Assembly (NCBI GenBank): GCA_022641835.1
Contig: CP048719.1
Coordinates: 682,001-746,000 of the forward strand
Direction of reading: 5' to 3'
Source: Petasospora fabianii
Taxonomy: Eukaryota > Ascomycota > Saccharomycetes > Phaffomycetales > Wickerhamomycetaceae
Length of the DNA stretch: 64,000 nt
The position numbers and the translations under genes are program-made. Numbering within the stretch: position 1 is the stretch's first letter; each line of letters opens with the position of its first letter. Positions 28,926 through 38,919 of the stretch are shown one piece after another. The notes under the pieces are model-generated. The model did not search any database. It was not told the DNA's origin and worked only from the letters and a program-made list of their open reading frames with translations.

Positions 28926-29364
28926 TTAAAAGATTGGATAGAACTCGTTGTACTTCTTAGCATAGTAACCAGAACCCAAGGCACCCAAAGAAACAAGCAA
29001 AACAGGAATTGGCTTCTTGAAGCTAGTTGGGATAGCTCTAGCTAGACCAGCAGCGAAGAGCAAAGTGGAAGCACCAAGGGCGACTTCCAAACCGTAGTCG
29101 GCATTCTTGTGAAGAAGGTAACCGGCGCCGGCATAGATGGCAGAGAATGTGAGACCAGCTGCAAGAGATGGAACAGATTTCTTCTTCCTGTTAAAAGAGT
29201 TAGTGATCCTGTAAGATTGATGATGGGTTTCAGCATGAATAACTTACAAGAAGCCAACGACACCACCAACGGCAGTAAGGGCAGAGAGAGTGTAAGCTGG
29301 GTGTTCCTGCACAGGGTTGTTAGTAATCGATTCACTGGACTCAAAAGACCATGCCACTCACCAT
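28926..29364 (-). CDS. TMH11: TMEM14-family mitochondrial membrane protein, two introns
   Basis: Exons are 29364-29362 (ATG only), 29306-29248 and 29187-28926, giving 107 residues. Intron 1 (55 nt) has a GTGAGT donor, TACTAAC branch point and GCAG acceptor. Intron 2 (60 nt) has a GTAAGT donor, ACTAAC branch point and ACAG acceptor. The spliced start MEHPAYTLSALTAVGGVVGF is nearly identical to yeast Yjr085c (MEHPAYTLSLLTTAGGLMGY), which proves the structure. Three to four short Gly/Ala-rich membrane helices follow, including SVPSLAAGLTFSAIYAGAGYLL and LGASTLLFAAGLARAI; it ends KKYNEFYPIF. Human TMEM14C takes part in mitochondrial porphyrin import; the yeast role is unclear. It is next to CSN12 as in S. 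cerevisiae. Confidence 0.95.
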
Positions 29365-29891
29365 ATTGACGAGTTTGTTTGTTTTAGTTTATAACAATTG
29401 AGATGGTACAAGATGCTAGGGGAAGAAAAGATGCTAAACTCATGTCAAATCGTGGCGACCCTTGACTCCAAACTCGTTTAAGGTGTGGCTCGTACCAATA
29501 TTCCCAAAGGCCGTGAAAAGCTGTCATCCGGGAACGTGTCAATAGGAGTTTTGTATGGAGTGATCAAGGACGTGGTTAAGATGTGAGCTACTCTTAGCCC
29601 CATCCTCAGTCCTTTGACCTGAAAACTTTTATTAAGAGCTATATGAACTGAATGTTTGGTTTCTATTAGCTGAACGTCCAACGATCTGTTTGTTATTGTT
29701 CTAAAGATCCCACTAGCAAAGGCCATCTCACGCTATGTTTACATTTTGCCGTTTCCGGAATCTTAATGAAGCACGTCAAAATGCCTCCCCTTTCTGTCTG
29801 GACAAGAAAATTTGATTGGGATAAGATCTCTGTCCTTCTCTCTGATAGAAGCTATTGGTAGACAAATACGACGCAATTGAAGCATAAAACA
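29365..29891. promoter_or_regulatory. Divergent region TMH11 / TDA11-like, 527 nt
   Basis: Shared upstream region of two divergent genes. No conserved frame or clear regulator site recognised. Confidence 0.4.
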
Positions 29892-30782
29892 ATGGTACTC
29901 GAAACAATTCAAGCTACAAAGGCACATACACTTGCTGGGAAACCAGATGGGCTTTCTCCAAGGAGACAAAGAATCATCAGTGAAAGTACAGGACTGGTAA
30001 AGTTCAATATTAAGCGCAAGGCCTTCGAAGAGAAGGATCATGCCAACAAAGAATTTGCTGATCTTGAGGCTGAAGCTCAGGGCAAGACTTTGACTAAGAA
30101 GCCAAGTCGTGCGACTCTCTCTCACAAGTCATCTCTACTCCAGCTCAGCCCTCAGAGACCTAAAGCTGTGACACAATCACCATCACCATCTCCTCAGAAA
30201 CATGAAAATAAGGAAATCGGCAGCAGAATGGGTCATATGGATGAGGATCTCATGTTGAGACTTGCATCAAAGCAGAGAGAAGTACTCGAACTTAAAACAA
30301 ATATGGATGAATTGAAGAGAAGATTGCATCGAGCAGAGTCAGAGCTCCATGAGATACAGGCAAAATGCAACCAGTCTACAGTATCAAATTCAAAGATCCC
30401 ACAAGTCTCTCCAAGACGCCAGCAGGGAAAGCCACTTGATCAGTTCACTACGCTTAGAGCAAAGCCATCAATTCAGACACTCAAGGCAAGCATCGAATCA
30501 CACACTACTACAACCAATAATAACATTCAAACGCTCAAAAATAAGATCTCAGTATCACAACTTAAGACTCGTGCCTCCTTGCTCCAGCTTTCTGAGAATG
30601 CAAACCTTCAAAAATTCCAAAAGGACACCAACAACATGATTGAGCGTGGTCTGTCTTTCGTGAATAGTATCAAACAGGAGATGTTCCTAAGGGAGGAGGA
30701 TAATGAACACAGTGATGATGAGAGTGATATGAGTGACTATGGGTGTGCTGATACCAGTAATTACCAGCTGGCTGTGAAGTAA
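29892..30782 (+). CDS. TDA11: Tda11-like coiled-coil protein of unknown function
   Basis: The 296-residue hydrophilic protein starts at ATG 29892; the frame is open five codons further upstream without an ATG. A central coiled coil (about residues 115-160, MLRLASKQREVLELKTNMDE then LKRRLHRAESELHEIQ) resembles the Tda11 segment [22 protein letters not shown]. A second short helix near the end (LQKFQKDTNNMIERGLSFV) resembles FNQFDKIIQHEIERTL. Ser/Pro-rich linkers with SPRRQ motifs look like kinase sites, and the tail is acidic. S. cerevisiae Tda11 is linked only to topoisomerase I sensitivity, so no function is claimed. Confidence 0.5.
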   Translation: MVLETIQATKAHTLAGKPDGLSPRRQRIISESTGLVKFNIKRKAFEEKDHANKEFADLEAEAQGKTLTKKPSRATLSHKSSLLQLSPQRPKAVTQSPSPSPQKHENKEIGSRMGHMDEDLMLRLASKQREVLELKTNMDELKRRLHRAESELHEIQAKCNQSTVSNSKIPQVSPRRQQGKPLDQFTTLRAKPSIQTLKASIESHTTTTNNNIQTLKNKISVSQLKTRASLLQLSENANLQKFQKDTNNMIERGLSFVNSIKQEMFLREEDNEHSDDESDMSDYGCADTSNYQLAVK

Positions 30783-31002
30783 AGGGACTACAATGCTGGA
30801 CATGTGCGGACTTGATGACTTCTATTTCGGACACCTATACCTTTGCGAAAGTATAATTGGTACATTAGAGTAACTAGAACAACAAACTTTAACAGATAAA
30901 TATATCTATTTGAACTTATGAAAGTTAGAAAAAAATTAACAAAAGAAGAACAGATGTATGATCATTCGAGCCGCACTGCAGCTAAGATATAGGGAGAGCA
31001 CA

Positions 31003-32498
31003 TCACTTGAAAGTCTGCGAGACAATGAACTGAGTAGCCTTCAAGGCCTCGTATCTAACCTCAGAGTTCTTGTGGTTCAACAACTCCATAATCTTGGTCT
31101 TCTTGTTCTCTTTTGTCAACACCTCAATGGCCTTGGAGTCCAGCTTGAGGATCTTACTAATGTCACTGAGCACATAGACATAGCTCTTTGGCTCCATGTT
31201 CTCGTCAAGCAGACTAATAAGGGCCTTGAACACCTTGTAGTTGTTGTCTTGGAAGTGACGAAGATTGTCGAGGAAGAACTCGTCGCTAGTGTGGACTGGT
31301 GAGTTCTTGAAATTCTTGGCTGCGAGCTCCTGGGTGTACTCGTCGAAAGAGGTGAGTTTGGAATAGACTTCCTGAACTTTGGCAAACAAGGCGTCGAGAT
31401 CCTCAACAAGCTCTTCATCAGACCACTTTCTCTCCTTCAAATTCGTAAGAGTTGGGAGAATGTCACCAGTGAGAATGAAGAACTTGATGTTCTCTGTAGA
31501 CAAGGTCTCATGAGCTGGGATGGATGTAACGTTGAGTAGGATGGAAATAGCAAGTCTAATAATCTTCTCCTTGATCGAAATCTTCACAAGCTTCAAGAAG
31601 ACCAAGAGATCGGATAGATAGTATTTGGATAGATCCTTCAAGACGTCTGTGTTGAAAGACAAAAGCCAAATGGAGAGGAGAATCTTGTACTGGAATTGAA
31701 TTGATTCTGTGCTGTTATGGGAGATATGACTGTTCAAGTTCTGGAGGAGAATTGGGAAATATTTGTTGTGGCTCTTCCAGTAAATGGCTCTGTACTTCTT
31801 GACAGAGAGAATCTCTGTGATGAGCTCAAGAGCAAGATACTTGAGGTTAAAGCTGGTAGACTCTGTCAAGGCACTCAAAGTAGAGATAAGTTCAGCAACA
31901 ATAGACTCATCAGCATCGGCATATGGCTGAATGAGAAGGTATGTGAGGTCGTGAATGGCAAGAAGCTTAACAATCTCGTCTGTGCTATCGATGTGCTTGA
32001 AGAATGGGGAGAAGGTGGAGTTTGGTTGAGCCCTCTCCAGATAACTCAATTTTGAGAGGAACTTCTCCGAAGCGAGTAGGTCACTCACAAGGACCAAAAG
32101 GTACTTCTTAATATCAGATCTCTCAGGTGGAAGATCCTTATCCAAAAGTGAGATAATTGTTTGTGTGTATGCATCAATATGTTCGTCGGATGTAACCTTT
32201 TCGATTCTCTTGGTCACAGTTTCACCCTCAAGCTCAGTCAAGTACTTCGCTTCCTGGTGTGTAAGAAGCTCACTTCTTGCAAAACCCTCCCATGGAATAG
32301 CCTTGGATCTGATTGCAGATCTGTAGTCGTCAAGGTAGGTTCCCTCAACAGTGAGTGTCTTGAACTTTTAGATTGTTAGTATCAAAAGTCCATGAAGTCG
32401 TTATCAAACATTGTGCCCGCTTCAAGTCCCGCAACCAACGGGTCATTCCAACCCAATGCTGACACTTTCTAGGAAAAACATACCTCGCCAGTGGTCAT
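31003..32498 (-). CDS. VMA13: V-ATPase V1 subunit H, spliced, frame conflict near 5' end
   Basis: Subunit H is a HEAT-repeat protein that couples V1 to Vo and silences free V1. The long frame (32365-31003) matches Vma13 throughout, from TYLDDYRSAIRSKAIPWEGF through to the C-terminal KIMELLNHKNSEVRYEALKAT. It has no in-frame ATG in its first 300 codons, so it needs an upstream exon. The best candidate is 32498-32484 (ATG, then Thr-Thr-Gly-Glu) with a GTATGT donor, TACTAAC branch point at 32382-32376 and acceptor TAAAAG at 32366, an intron of 118 nt. Joining these gives a reading one base out of phase. Dropping one base in the GGGAAACC run near 32340 would give a natural EFKTLTVEGTYLDD start. 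This suggests a base error or an unusual structure. Confidence 0.88.
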
Positions 32499-33022
32499 TG
32501 CAATCTGTGATGACTCTAGCAGTCAATGAGGAGTGTGCGTTGTTCAAAAACAATACAATTAGTTGCCTTCGAGCCGCTGCTTCAAGGGAATTTCCCACTC
32601 TCGTGGCTGCTCGGAGATGGTTGGGGCACATCAACTTCAGAGCCGAGGCCTGTGCATGTGACTGATACCCTCGGCTGATCAAGGATGTCCGGGTTTTTCA
32701 GAACGGTTACGGCACACGTGGAGACATTACCTTCAATAAGGGGCAGGCTAACAATGGATTTTCCCTGATTTCAGGATATGGTAGTTTTGATGCCCATAAG
32801 ATGATATCTCTCTGACTTAGCAAAAAATTCCTGCAAAAATTGGCCCCCCAGATCCCTATCAGTTTGCAAATGCTGGGAGGAGGAGTTTAAGCGCGCTGCT
32901 TCATTACCGCGTTTTTAGATACTCTGGTCAACTTCTCTTCAGAAGGACCCTTGCAAATTTTAAGCTCAGGTCAAGTTGACATAGTGTACTTTTGTTATTG
33001 CTCTTGGTTTAATACACTCAGG
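32499..33022. promoter_or_regulatory. Divergent promoter region VMA13 / MNN2-like
   Basis: 524 nt between divergent genes. It holds an E-box CACGTGG at 32715-32721. A 79-codon minus-strand frame overlapping VMA13 exon 1 is a shadow. Confidence 0.4.
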
Positions 33023-34807
33023 ATGACATTTGCCCTCAGGAGCAGCCTTCATGCCGTGGGAAGGTACCAAAGGAGTATAATCAAGGCCGCTTTCGCTATC
33101 TGTCTTGGCTTTACTCTAGGCGGTTTCCTGATATACCATCCGGCAGGGTCCGATGCTCTTCAAAATCTTGCTGCTGAGTACACTGAGCATTGGAGTGGAC
33201 AGAGTGGTATTACATATCATACTGATTACAAACATGAGGGAAAACATTTATCACATGAGGAGCAATTGGAGCTTTTGACTCTCTACAAAAAGTTCATCAA
33301 GGAGGACATCTTTGACCCAATAATTGCAGATGAACACATTGACCAATGCCCACTTCTTAATAATGGCGCACACTACCATGGTGGAAAGAAGAAAGGTCAT
33401 TACAATGGCCCATTGAAAGAGAGTTATGCGATGGATGATGTCTACACTAAGCAGAAGCTTCTTGAGTATCTCAAACTCAGCGATGAGGAGATGGGTTATA
33501 TCACCAAGTCACACGAATACATCATGCAGCATCTTCCGAGAAAGTTCCCAGATAAATTGATGGATCTTTTCGAATCGAAACAAAATAAGAACGGTTATGT
33601 TTACGTTGGTGGAGGAAAGTTCAACTATCTTGCCTTACTTGCATTGAAAGCCCTTAGAGACACTGGTGCAGTATACCCAGCTGAGATCATTCTCCCAACT
33701 GCTGCTGACTTTGACGTTACACTGTGTAACACTATGTTCCCAATACTCAATGCTCGCTGTGTTGTCCTGGAGGAATATCTTCCACCAGAGACTAAGGGAA
33801 GAGTCAGCAAGTATCAGACCAAGTCTGCTGCTCTTCTTGTGAACTCTTTCCAAAATGTTCTGCTTCTTGACGCGGACAATATGGCCATCAAGAACCCGGA
33901 CTACCTTTTCAACAATGCGCCATTCACCACACATGGTCTCATCACTTGGCCAGACATGTGGAGACGTTCCACATCTCCGCTGTTCTATGATATCGCCGGT
34001 ATCGAGGTTGATGTTACCAAGCGTGCAAGAAACTCGTACGAGCATGTTGTCAAGGACGGAAATGCTAAAGAGCACGGATATTCTCCCGATTGGGCTCTTT
34101 CATTCCACGATTCTGAAGGTGCTGTTCCAGAGGCGTCCACCGAGTCTGGCCAAATCATGGTGAACAAGAAGACTCACCTCCATACGATCTTCCTCTCTCT
34201 CTATTACAACTTCCACGGTCCATCGTACTTCTACCCAATCCTCACGCAAAACTCCCATGGTGAGGGTGATAAGGAGACCTACATCACGGCTGCTCATGTG
34301 CTTGGCCAACCATACTACCAGGTCGAGGAATATCCCCGTGATTTCCACAGAGACCACGCAAAGGTCCAAAGAGGTACACAAAGAACCATCTTGGCTATCG
34401 GTCAATATGACCCTGTCGTTGAGGCTCAACAGGCAAATGTGGAAAAGCAGGACGCCTGGACGGCATATAAGTACTCCAATCCAAGGTCGCATTGGGAGTA
34501 CAAGATCTGGAACGACTCTGAACTCCTGTTCCTGCATTGCAACCAACCAAAGCTATATGCATGGGATCTCATCAGAAAGAATGGCGCCAGAGGATTTAAA
34601 AATCTCAAGGGCCAGAGACAAAGGCTATACGATGGGCTCTTGGACCAACTACACGGATATGATTACGAGTCTAAGCTTGTCGGGATTTTAGAGTGGTTCT
34701 GGTGTGAACATCCATCGAGGGTCAATGGCCTTCCAGATTTTGACGAGACGCAGATTTGCAAGGAGCTTCAGGAACAGAAGAAATGGCTTGGAGAGAATCT
34801 CTACTGA
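33023..34807 (+). CDS. MNN2: Golgi alpha-1,2-mannosyltransferase, Mnn2/Mnn5 family
   Basis: Type II Golgi enzyme that adds alpha-1,2-mannose branches to the outer-chain backbone of N-glycans. Start at ATG 33023 gives 594 residues; the frame opens 24 codons earlier without an ATG. A short cytosolic tail and signal anchor (about residues 19-41, IIKAAFAICLGFTLGGFLIY) precede the stem. The catalytic domain shows YVGGGKFNYLALLALKALRDTG, the LEEYLPPE segment, and the metal-binding DxD as LLLDADNMAIKNP near residue 285. The end EWFWCEHPSRVNGLPDFDET is present. Whether it is Mnn2 or Mnn5 cannot be decided, since a pre-duplication yeast may have several paralogues. Confidence 0.87.
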   Translation: MTFALRSSLHAVGRYQRSIIKAAFAICLGFTLGGFLIYHPAGSDALQNLAAEYTEHWSGQSGITYHTDYKHEGKHLSHEEQLELLTLYKKFIKEDIFDPIIADEHIDQCPLLNNGAHYHGGKKKGHYNGPLKESYAMDDVYTKQKLLEYLKLSDEEMGYITKSHEYIMQHLPRKFPDKLMDLFESKQNKNGYVYVGGGKFNYLALLALKALRDTGAVYPAEIILPTAADFDVTLCNTMFPILNARCVVLEEYLPPETKGRVSKYQTKSAALLVNSFQNVLLLDADNMAIKNPDYLFNNAPFTTHGLITWPDMWRRSTSPLFYDIAGIEVDVTKRARNSYEHVVKDGNAKEHGYSPDWALSFHDSEGAVPEASTESGQIMVNKKTHLHTIFLSLYYNFHGPSYFYPILTQNSHGEGDKETYITAAHVLGQPYYQVEEYPRDFHRDHAKVQRGTQRTILAIGQYDPVVEAQQANVEKQDAWTAYKYSNPRSHWEYKIWNDSELLFLHCNQPKLYAWDLIRKNGARGFKNLKGQRQRLYDGLLDQLHGYDYESKLVGILEWFWCEHPSRVNGLPDFDETQICKELQEQKKWLGENLY

Positions 34808-35074
34808 TCAGTTAGACATTGGAAGAATCAGTAAGACCCAAGATCCGAGGTGATAGACTTTGTGCTGCGAGAAGCTCCTCCTTTTCCCAACTAATATATC
34901 ATGCGTAACGCATTGTGAAGTAATGTATAATAAATGTTTGTATATTCAAGTATCCCAAGTTTTCTAGTAAAGGAAATGATTAACGAAGATGAAAGAAATC
35001 GAAACGACTCGCATGAGAGGAAAACCCGCACACCATCAAAACACGACAGATCAGTCGTGTATGTCAACATAGCG

Positions 35075-38000
35075 ATGGACTTTCCCCCACAAACTCTACT
35101 GGGATATCTTCACCAGCCTTCGATGGACTACCATGCTTATACTGCCCCTGCGAGGGTGCGTGCGCTTCTTGTTCCACTCGGGTCGCTCACGAATGATCGC
35201 TTCCACGAGCTGAGCCAGGAGCTTTCACAGGCCTTCGAAGTCCGTCTCGTTGACGTTACTCCCACGCGGACGCAGCAGTTCAATCCACAGGGGTTTCCAT
35301 CTGGCAGAGTATTCTATGAGTTTTCCACATCATTGGATAATCAGGAGTCTATGTTTCTCCACGACTTTGAGCCCTTCCGCAAGACGTTCGTCGTTATCGG
35401 TATCACGGATCAGATCAACTCTTCAATCGAGGATGAGATCAAGCAGCTTAAAAAGATATACAAGTCATCCATTGTGCATTGTGCCGTGGTGTTTGGGGAG
35501 AAACAAGAACAAATAGGCCCTACGAACTCAGAGAATGTCTTCCACTGCACAAAACAATCAACAGCGGAGACTGTGATGTGTGATGTTACACGACAACTGT
35601 TGGACGAGCTATCATCATACATCTCCTCTTATCAACACATCACACTCAGATCGCCTGGAACACTGGGATCGAATGATAGGGCCAAGCCTATGACATCCAC
35701 AAAGAGTAAGAGGATTAGCTCAGGCTCCTCAATCGGCCTCTCACTCAGTTCTGATCTGTCCAGCTCCAAGATAACCATCAAGACACCAACTGAACGTCGT
35801 TACGCACGCGTGAAGGGAAGACAAGCCAAGATTCTCGGTAACTTGCTCCTACTTGCTGGTAAGTACAATGATGCACTCAATGAACTTACAGAGGCCATTG
35901 TGCAACTGAAAGCCGGTAATGACTACCTCTGGCTCGGGTCAGCACTAGAAGCTGCAGGTGTTTGTATATTCATGCTCACTTATCTCGGAATGTCATACCA
36001 GATTCCACATGCATTGGCATCTGTCATCAACTCGTCTTCAGCTGCCTCCGTGATTTCCCCATCACCAACGCCGACTGCTTCTCCAAGAAGCTCCATCGCT
36101 ACCACTATCAACGGAAGTTCCCCTGCTCCAGTTCATGCTAACGGAAACCCGAATGGCTCATCTACGTCAAGACAGAGCGTTGAGCTCGAGAAGATCCCTG
36201 TTGAGGACTTGCTGTACAAGATCATGTTCAAGGTCTTTCATCTCTACGAAAGCTCCCAGAACGACTCAGAAGACTACGTTCCAAATCTGGTGTATTGTGA
36301 GTCTATCCTCCGTTTCTTGCGGTTCATGACAGTGCTCAATATTGGTGGCGGACTTAACGATCAGACAAGGAATCACATTGTAAAGGGCTCTGCAATCACT
36401 CTCCATAATCAGAATGATGCGTTTGAAAAGAGTGATATCCTACGACTCTCTCAGAAGATTATGACTGTCCAGCTGAAGAACATGGATGTGCTCTCACAGA
36501 CTAGAATCTACACATCGATGGCTTCTCTTTATGGTGCTTTGGGCTATGAAAGGAAGAAGTCATTCATGCTTCGCACACTATTTGTGAGCTTGAGAACACA
36601 TCTCAATAGTGAAGGAGGCACTGATATTGTTGGGCCAATATACGACTTGGAAGATGTGATAAACACTGTCCTCTCCACATACGGTATCTCACTGTCTACT
36701 GAGTCTGACATTAAGGATGCTTTCTCTCCGAAGTGGATGCAGCTGCACAAGTCCATCATCAAACTTTGCATCAATGTTTGTCAGGAAATTCAAGATTACA
36801 ACACCGTTGTTGCTCTTCAATCGATGTTGCTGACAAGATATCTTGATGCTTTGACGGACAACGAACAACACAGAGTATTTGCTGAGATTCAAGAAGTCAG
36901 TCATAAGCATGCCGTTCCTACCTTTTACTTTGATCCATTTTTGTTAAGAGGAGTCTACCTGGTGAGACCACCGAATCCACCAAAGAAGCAGACCAAGACA
37001 GCTTTCATCAACAACAAACCCGCCAATCCAGTTATTTACAATCCATACACTAAGACAGAGGCTGTGGAAAAGAACTACCTTGTCAAAGATGAGCTTTCAG
37101 AGTTTTTGGTTGTTGTTCAAAATCCATTTGCATTCCCGATCACCATCAACGACATAAAGATACCAAATATGGACATCTTTCGTAATCATTTCACAGTCGC
37201 ACCAAATTCTGTCCAGAAGATCCATATACTGACCAAGCCACTCAAGGATGGTCATTTCGAGATTGAATCAGTGACAATCCGTATCAATGACTTTACCTCA
37301 CAGCCTTTCAAGATCGCTAAATCACAGAAGGTGAAACATGTCAAGAAACTGAAAGAGAAGCACGAACAAACCACCAATATTCTCTCTGCCTATATGACCA
37401 ACATCAACTCCTCCAACATCCTTGACCGAGTCGATACAGAAACTCTCACCATTGATGTTATCCCGGCCCAGCCATCACTCCAAGTGCTTAACTCCCCGGA
37501 TCCCCTCATGTTGCTCGAAGGTGGAACCCATCGTCTTTCGCTCATCTTGAAAAACAACTCACCAGTTAGTGTGAATGCCCTCGACTTTACAGTGTGGGAT
37601 TCGACACTTGACCCATTGAAGAAGATGCTGGAGGACAAATCACAACCAGCTACAGAGGTTTACGAGTTCGAGTACTACCTTTACAAGAAGTCTCTCAAAA
37701 TTCTGTCCGACTTCACCGAGATCGAACCATTTGAAGAGAAAACGCTTGAGTTGGAGGTTCAGGGAAAGCGTGGTGTCAAGCAAATCAGTTTAGGTATCGA
37801 CTATGGCCACTCTGAGGAGGGTGGTGACGCCATCACAAGAACTCTTCAAGTGCCAATCACTGCTATTGTTCACTCCAGCACAGACCTGGCTGATTGTGAT
37901 GTTGTTCCACTGATCCAGGATATTAGCTCTGACAAGTATGACATCTGGGAGTATGTCAATAAGAATGGTGGTGCTATCTCTGACTGGTGTCTCTTCCTGC

Positions 38001-38713
38001 TTGATATAAGAAACCTCTGGAACAAGGCTATGTCTATTGAAGTTGAGTACGAAGGATTTAAATCCTCAGGATTCATCGTTCCTATGGAGACCAAGCGCTT
38101 GGTGCTTCCAATCAAGAGAATTGAGCTTGACTACGAAAACTTAAAACCAATTCCAAGCCTATCTGGTAAGCAGTATGTTGTGCCAAAGATTTCTAGGGCT
38201 GAGGACCAGTACCAGAGAGAAATGTTCTGGTACCGCGAGGAGATCCTGAAAAGAATCAAAGGCATTTGGCGTGCTGGTGGTATCAGTGGTGAGTTAGAGC
38301 TTAGAGCCATAAGACTTGCTCAGAAAAAATTGAATGTGTTGAAGGTTGATAGAGTCTCTATTGACATTGAAGTTGAGAACTCAGAGAAGACCGGTGTGCA
38401 TCATCTTGTCAAAACTGGTGACTTTGTTACTGTTGATGTCAAGATCACAAACAATTCAGACCGCATTATCAAAGGTGTTATTCGCAACATCCCAACTGCA
38501 AATAGTTTCGGACCAGTTGAAAGACGCTTGCTGTTCAATGGTATGCTTCAACAGCCTTTGAAGAAGCCGTTGCCTCCGAAGGAATCGTACACACTGCAGA
38601 TCGGGGCCGTTGTTCTTGAGAGAGGTGAATATGAGTGGGGTGTGCTGCTTGATGAGCAAGACAGTGACATACAGCACGTTTCGAGAACACCACTGCGCAT
38701 AAGGGCTTTATAG
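35075..38713 (+). CDS. TRS120: TRAPPII complex subunit Trs120
   Basis: Large subunit of TRAPPII, the GEF for Ypt31/32 at the late Golgi. From Met 35075 it has 1212 residues. The N-terminus MDFPPQTLLGYLHQPSMDYH then ARVRALLVPLGSLTNDRF, and FNPQGFPSGRVFYEFSTS ... SMFLHDFEPFRKTFVVIGI, are diagnostic. A TPR-like middle region (YARVKGRQAKILGNLLLLAGKYNDALNELTEA) and C-terminal Ig-like modules follow. The frame is open from ATG 34934, adding 47 hydrophilic residues. However, a TATA-like TATAATAAATG touches that ATG, so transcription probably starts downstream and 35075 is preferred. In S. cerevisiae TRS120 neighbours ADE8. Confidence 0.94.
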   Translation: MDFPPQTLLGYLHQPSMDYHAYTAPARVRALLVPLGSLTNDRFHELSQELSQAFEVRLVDVTPTRTQQFNPQGFPSGRVFYEFSTSLDNQESMFLHDFEPFRKTFVVIGITDQINSSIEDEIKQLKKIYKSSIVHCAVVFGEKQEQIGPTNSENVFHCTKQSTAETVMCDVTRQLLDELSSYISSYQHITLRSPGTLGSNDRAKPMTSTKSKRISSGSSIGLSLSSDLSSSKITIKTPTERRYARVKGRQAKILGNLLLLAGKYNDALNELTEAIVQLKAGNDYLWLGSALEAAGVCIFMLTYLGMSYQIPHALASVINSSSAASVISPSPTPTASPRSSIATTINGSSPAPVHANGNPNGSSTSRQSVELEKIPVEDLLYKIMFKVFHLYESSQNDSEDYVPNLVYCESILRFLRFMTVLNIGGGLNDQTRNHIVKGSAITLHNQNDAFEKSDILRLSQKIMTVQLKNMDVLSQTRIYTSMASLYGALGYERKKSFMLRTLFVSLRTHLNSEGGTDIVGPIYDLEDVINTVLSTYGISLSTESDIKDAFSPKWMQLHKSIIKLCINVCQEIQDYNTVVALQSMLLTRYLDALTDNEQHRVFAEIQEVSHKHAVPTFYFDPFLLRGVYLVRPPNPPKKQTKTAFINNKPANPVIYNPYTKTEAVEKNYLVKDELSEFLVVVQNPFAFPITINDIKIPNMDIFRNHFTVAPNSVQKIHILTKPLKDGHFEIESVTIRINDFTSQPFKIAKSQKVKHVKKLKEKHEQTTNILSAYMTNINSSNILDRVDTETLTIDVIPAQPSLQVLNSPDPLMLLEGGTHRLSLILKNNSPVSVNALDFTVWDSTLDPLKKMLEDKSQPATEVYEFEYYLYKKSLKILSDFTEIEPFEEKTLELEVQGKRGVKQISLGIDYGHSEEGGDAITRTLQVPITAIVHSSTDLADCDVVPLIQDISSDKYDIWEYVNKNGGAISDWCLFLLDIRNLWNKAMSIEVEYEGFKSSGFIVPMETKRLVLPIKRIELDYENLKPIPSLSGKQYVVPKISRAEDQYQREMFWYREEILKRIKGIWRAGGISGELELRAIRLAQKKLNVLKVDRVSIDIEVENSEKTGVHHLVKTGDFVTVDVKITNNSDRIIKGVIRNIPTANSFGPVERRLLFNGMLQQPLKKPLPPKESYTLQIGAVVLERGEYEWGVLLDEQDSDIQHVSRTPLRIRAL

Positions 38714-38919
38714 ATTACTCATTACAGAGGTGGCATCGTGTTAATACATCAGTAGTTGGTATCGTCGCATCGTCACTTCCAAATCGGGACCCGGCCAGCG
38801 GGAAAATGGTTACCCGCTTCTCCATTTTTTTTCAGGCTCGCGCGTTCACAAAACTCAAAGAGCCGAACATTATCAACGTACAGATCGAACTACGTTTTCG
38901 CAAGAGTCACACACTGACA

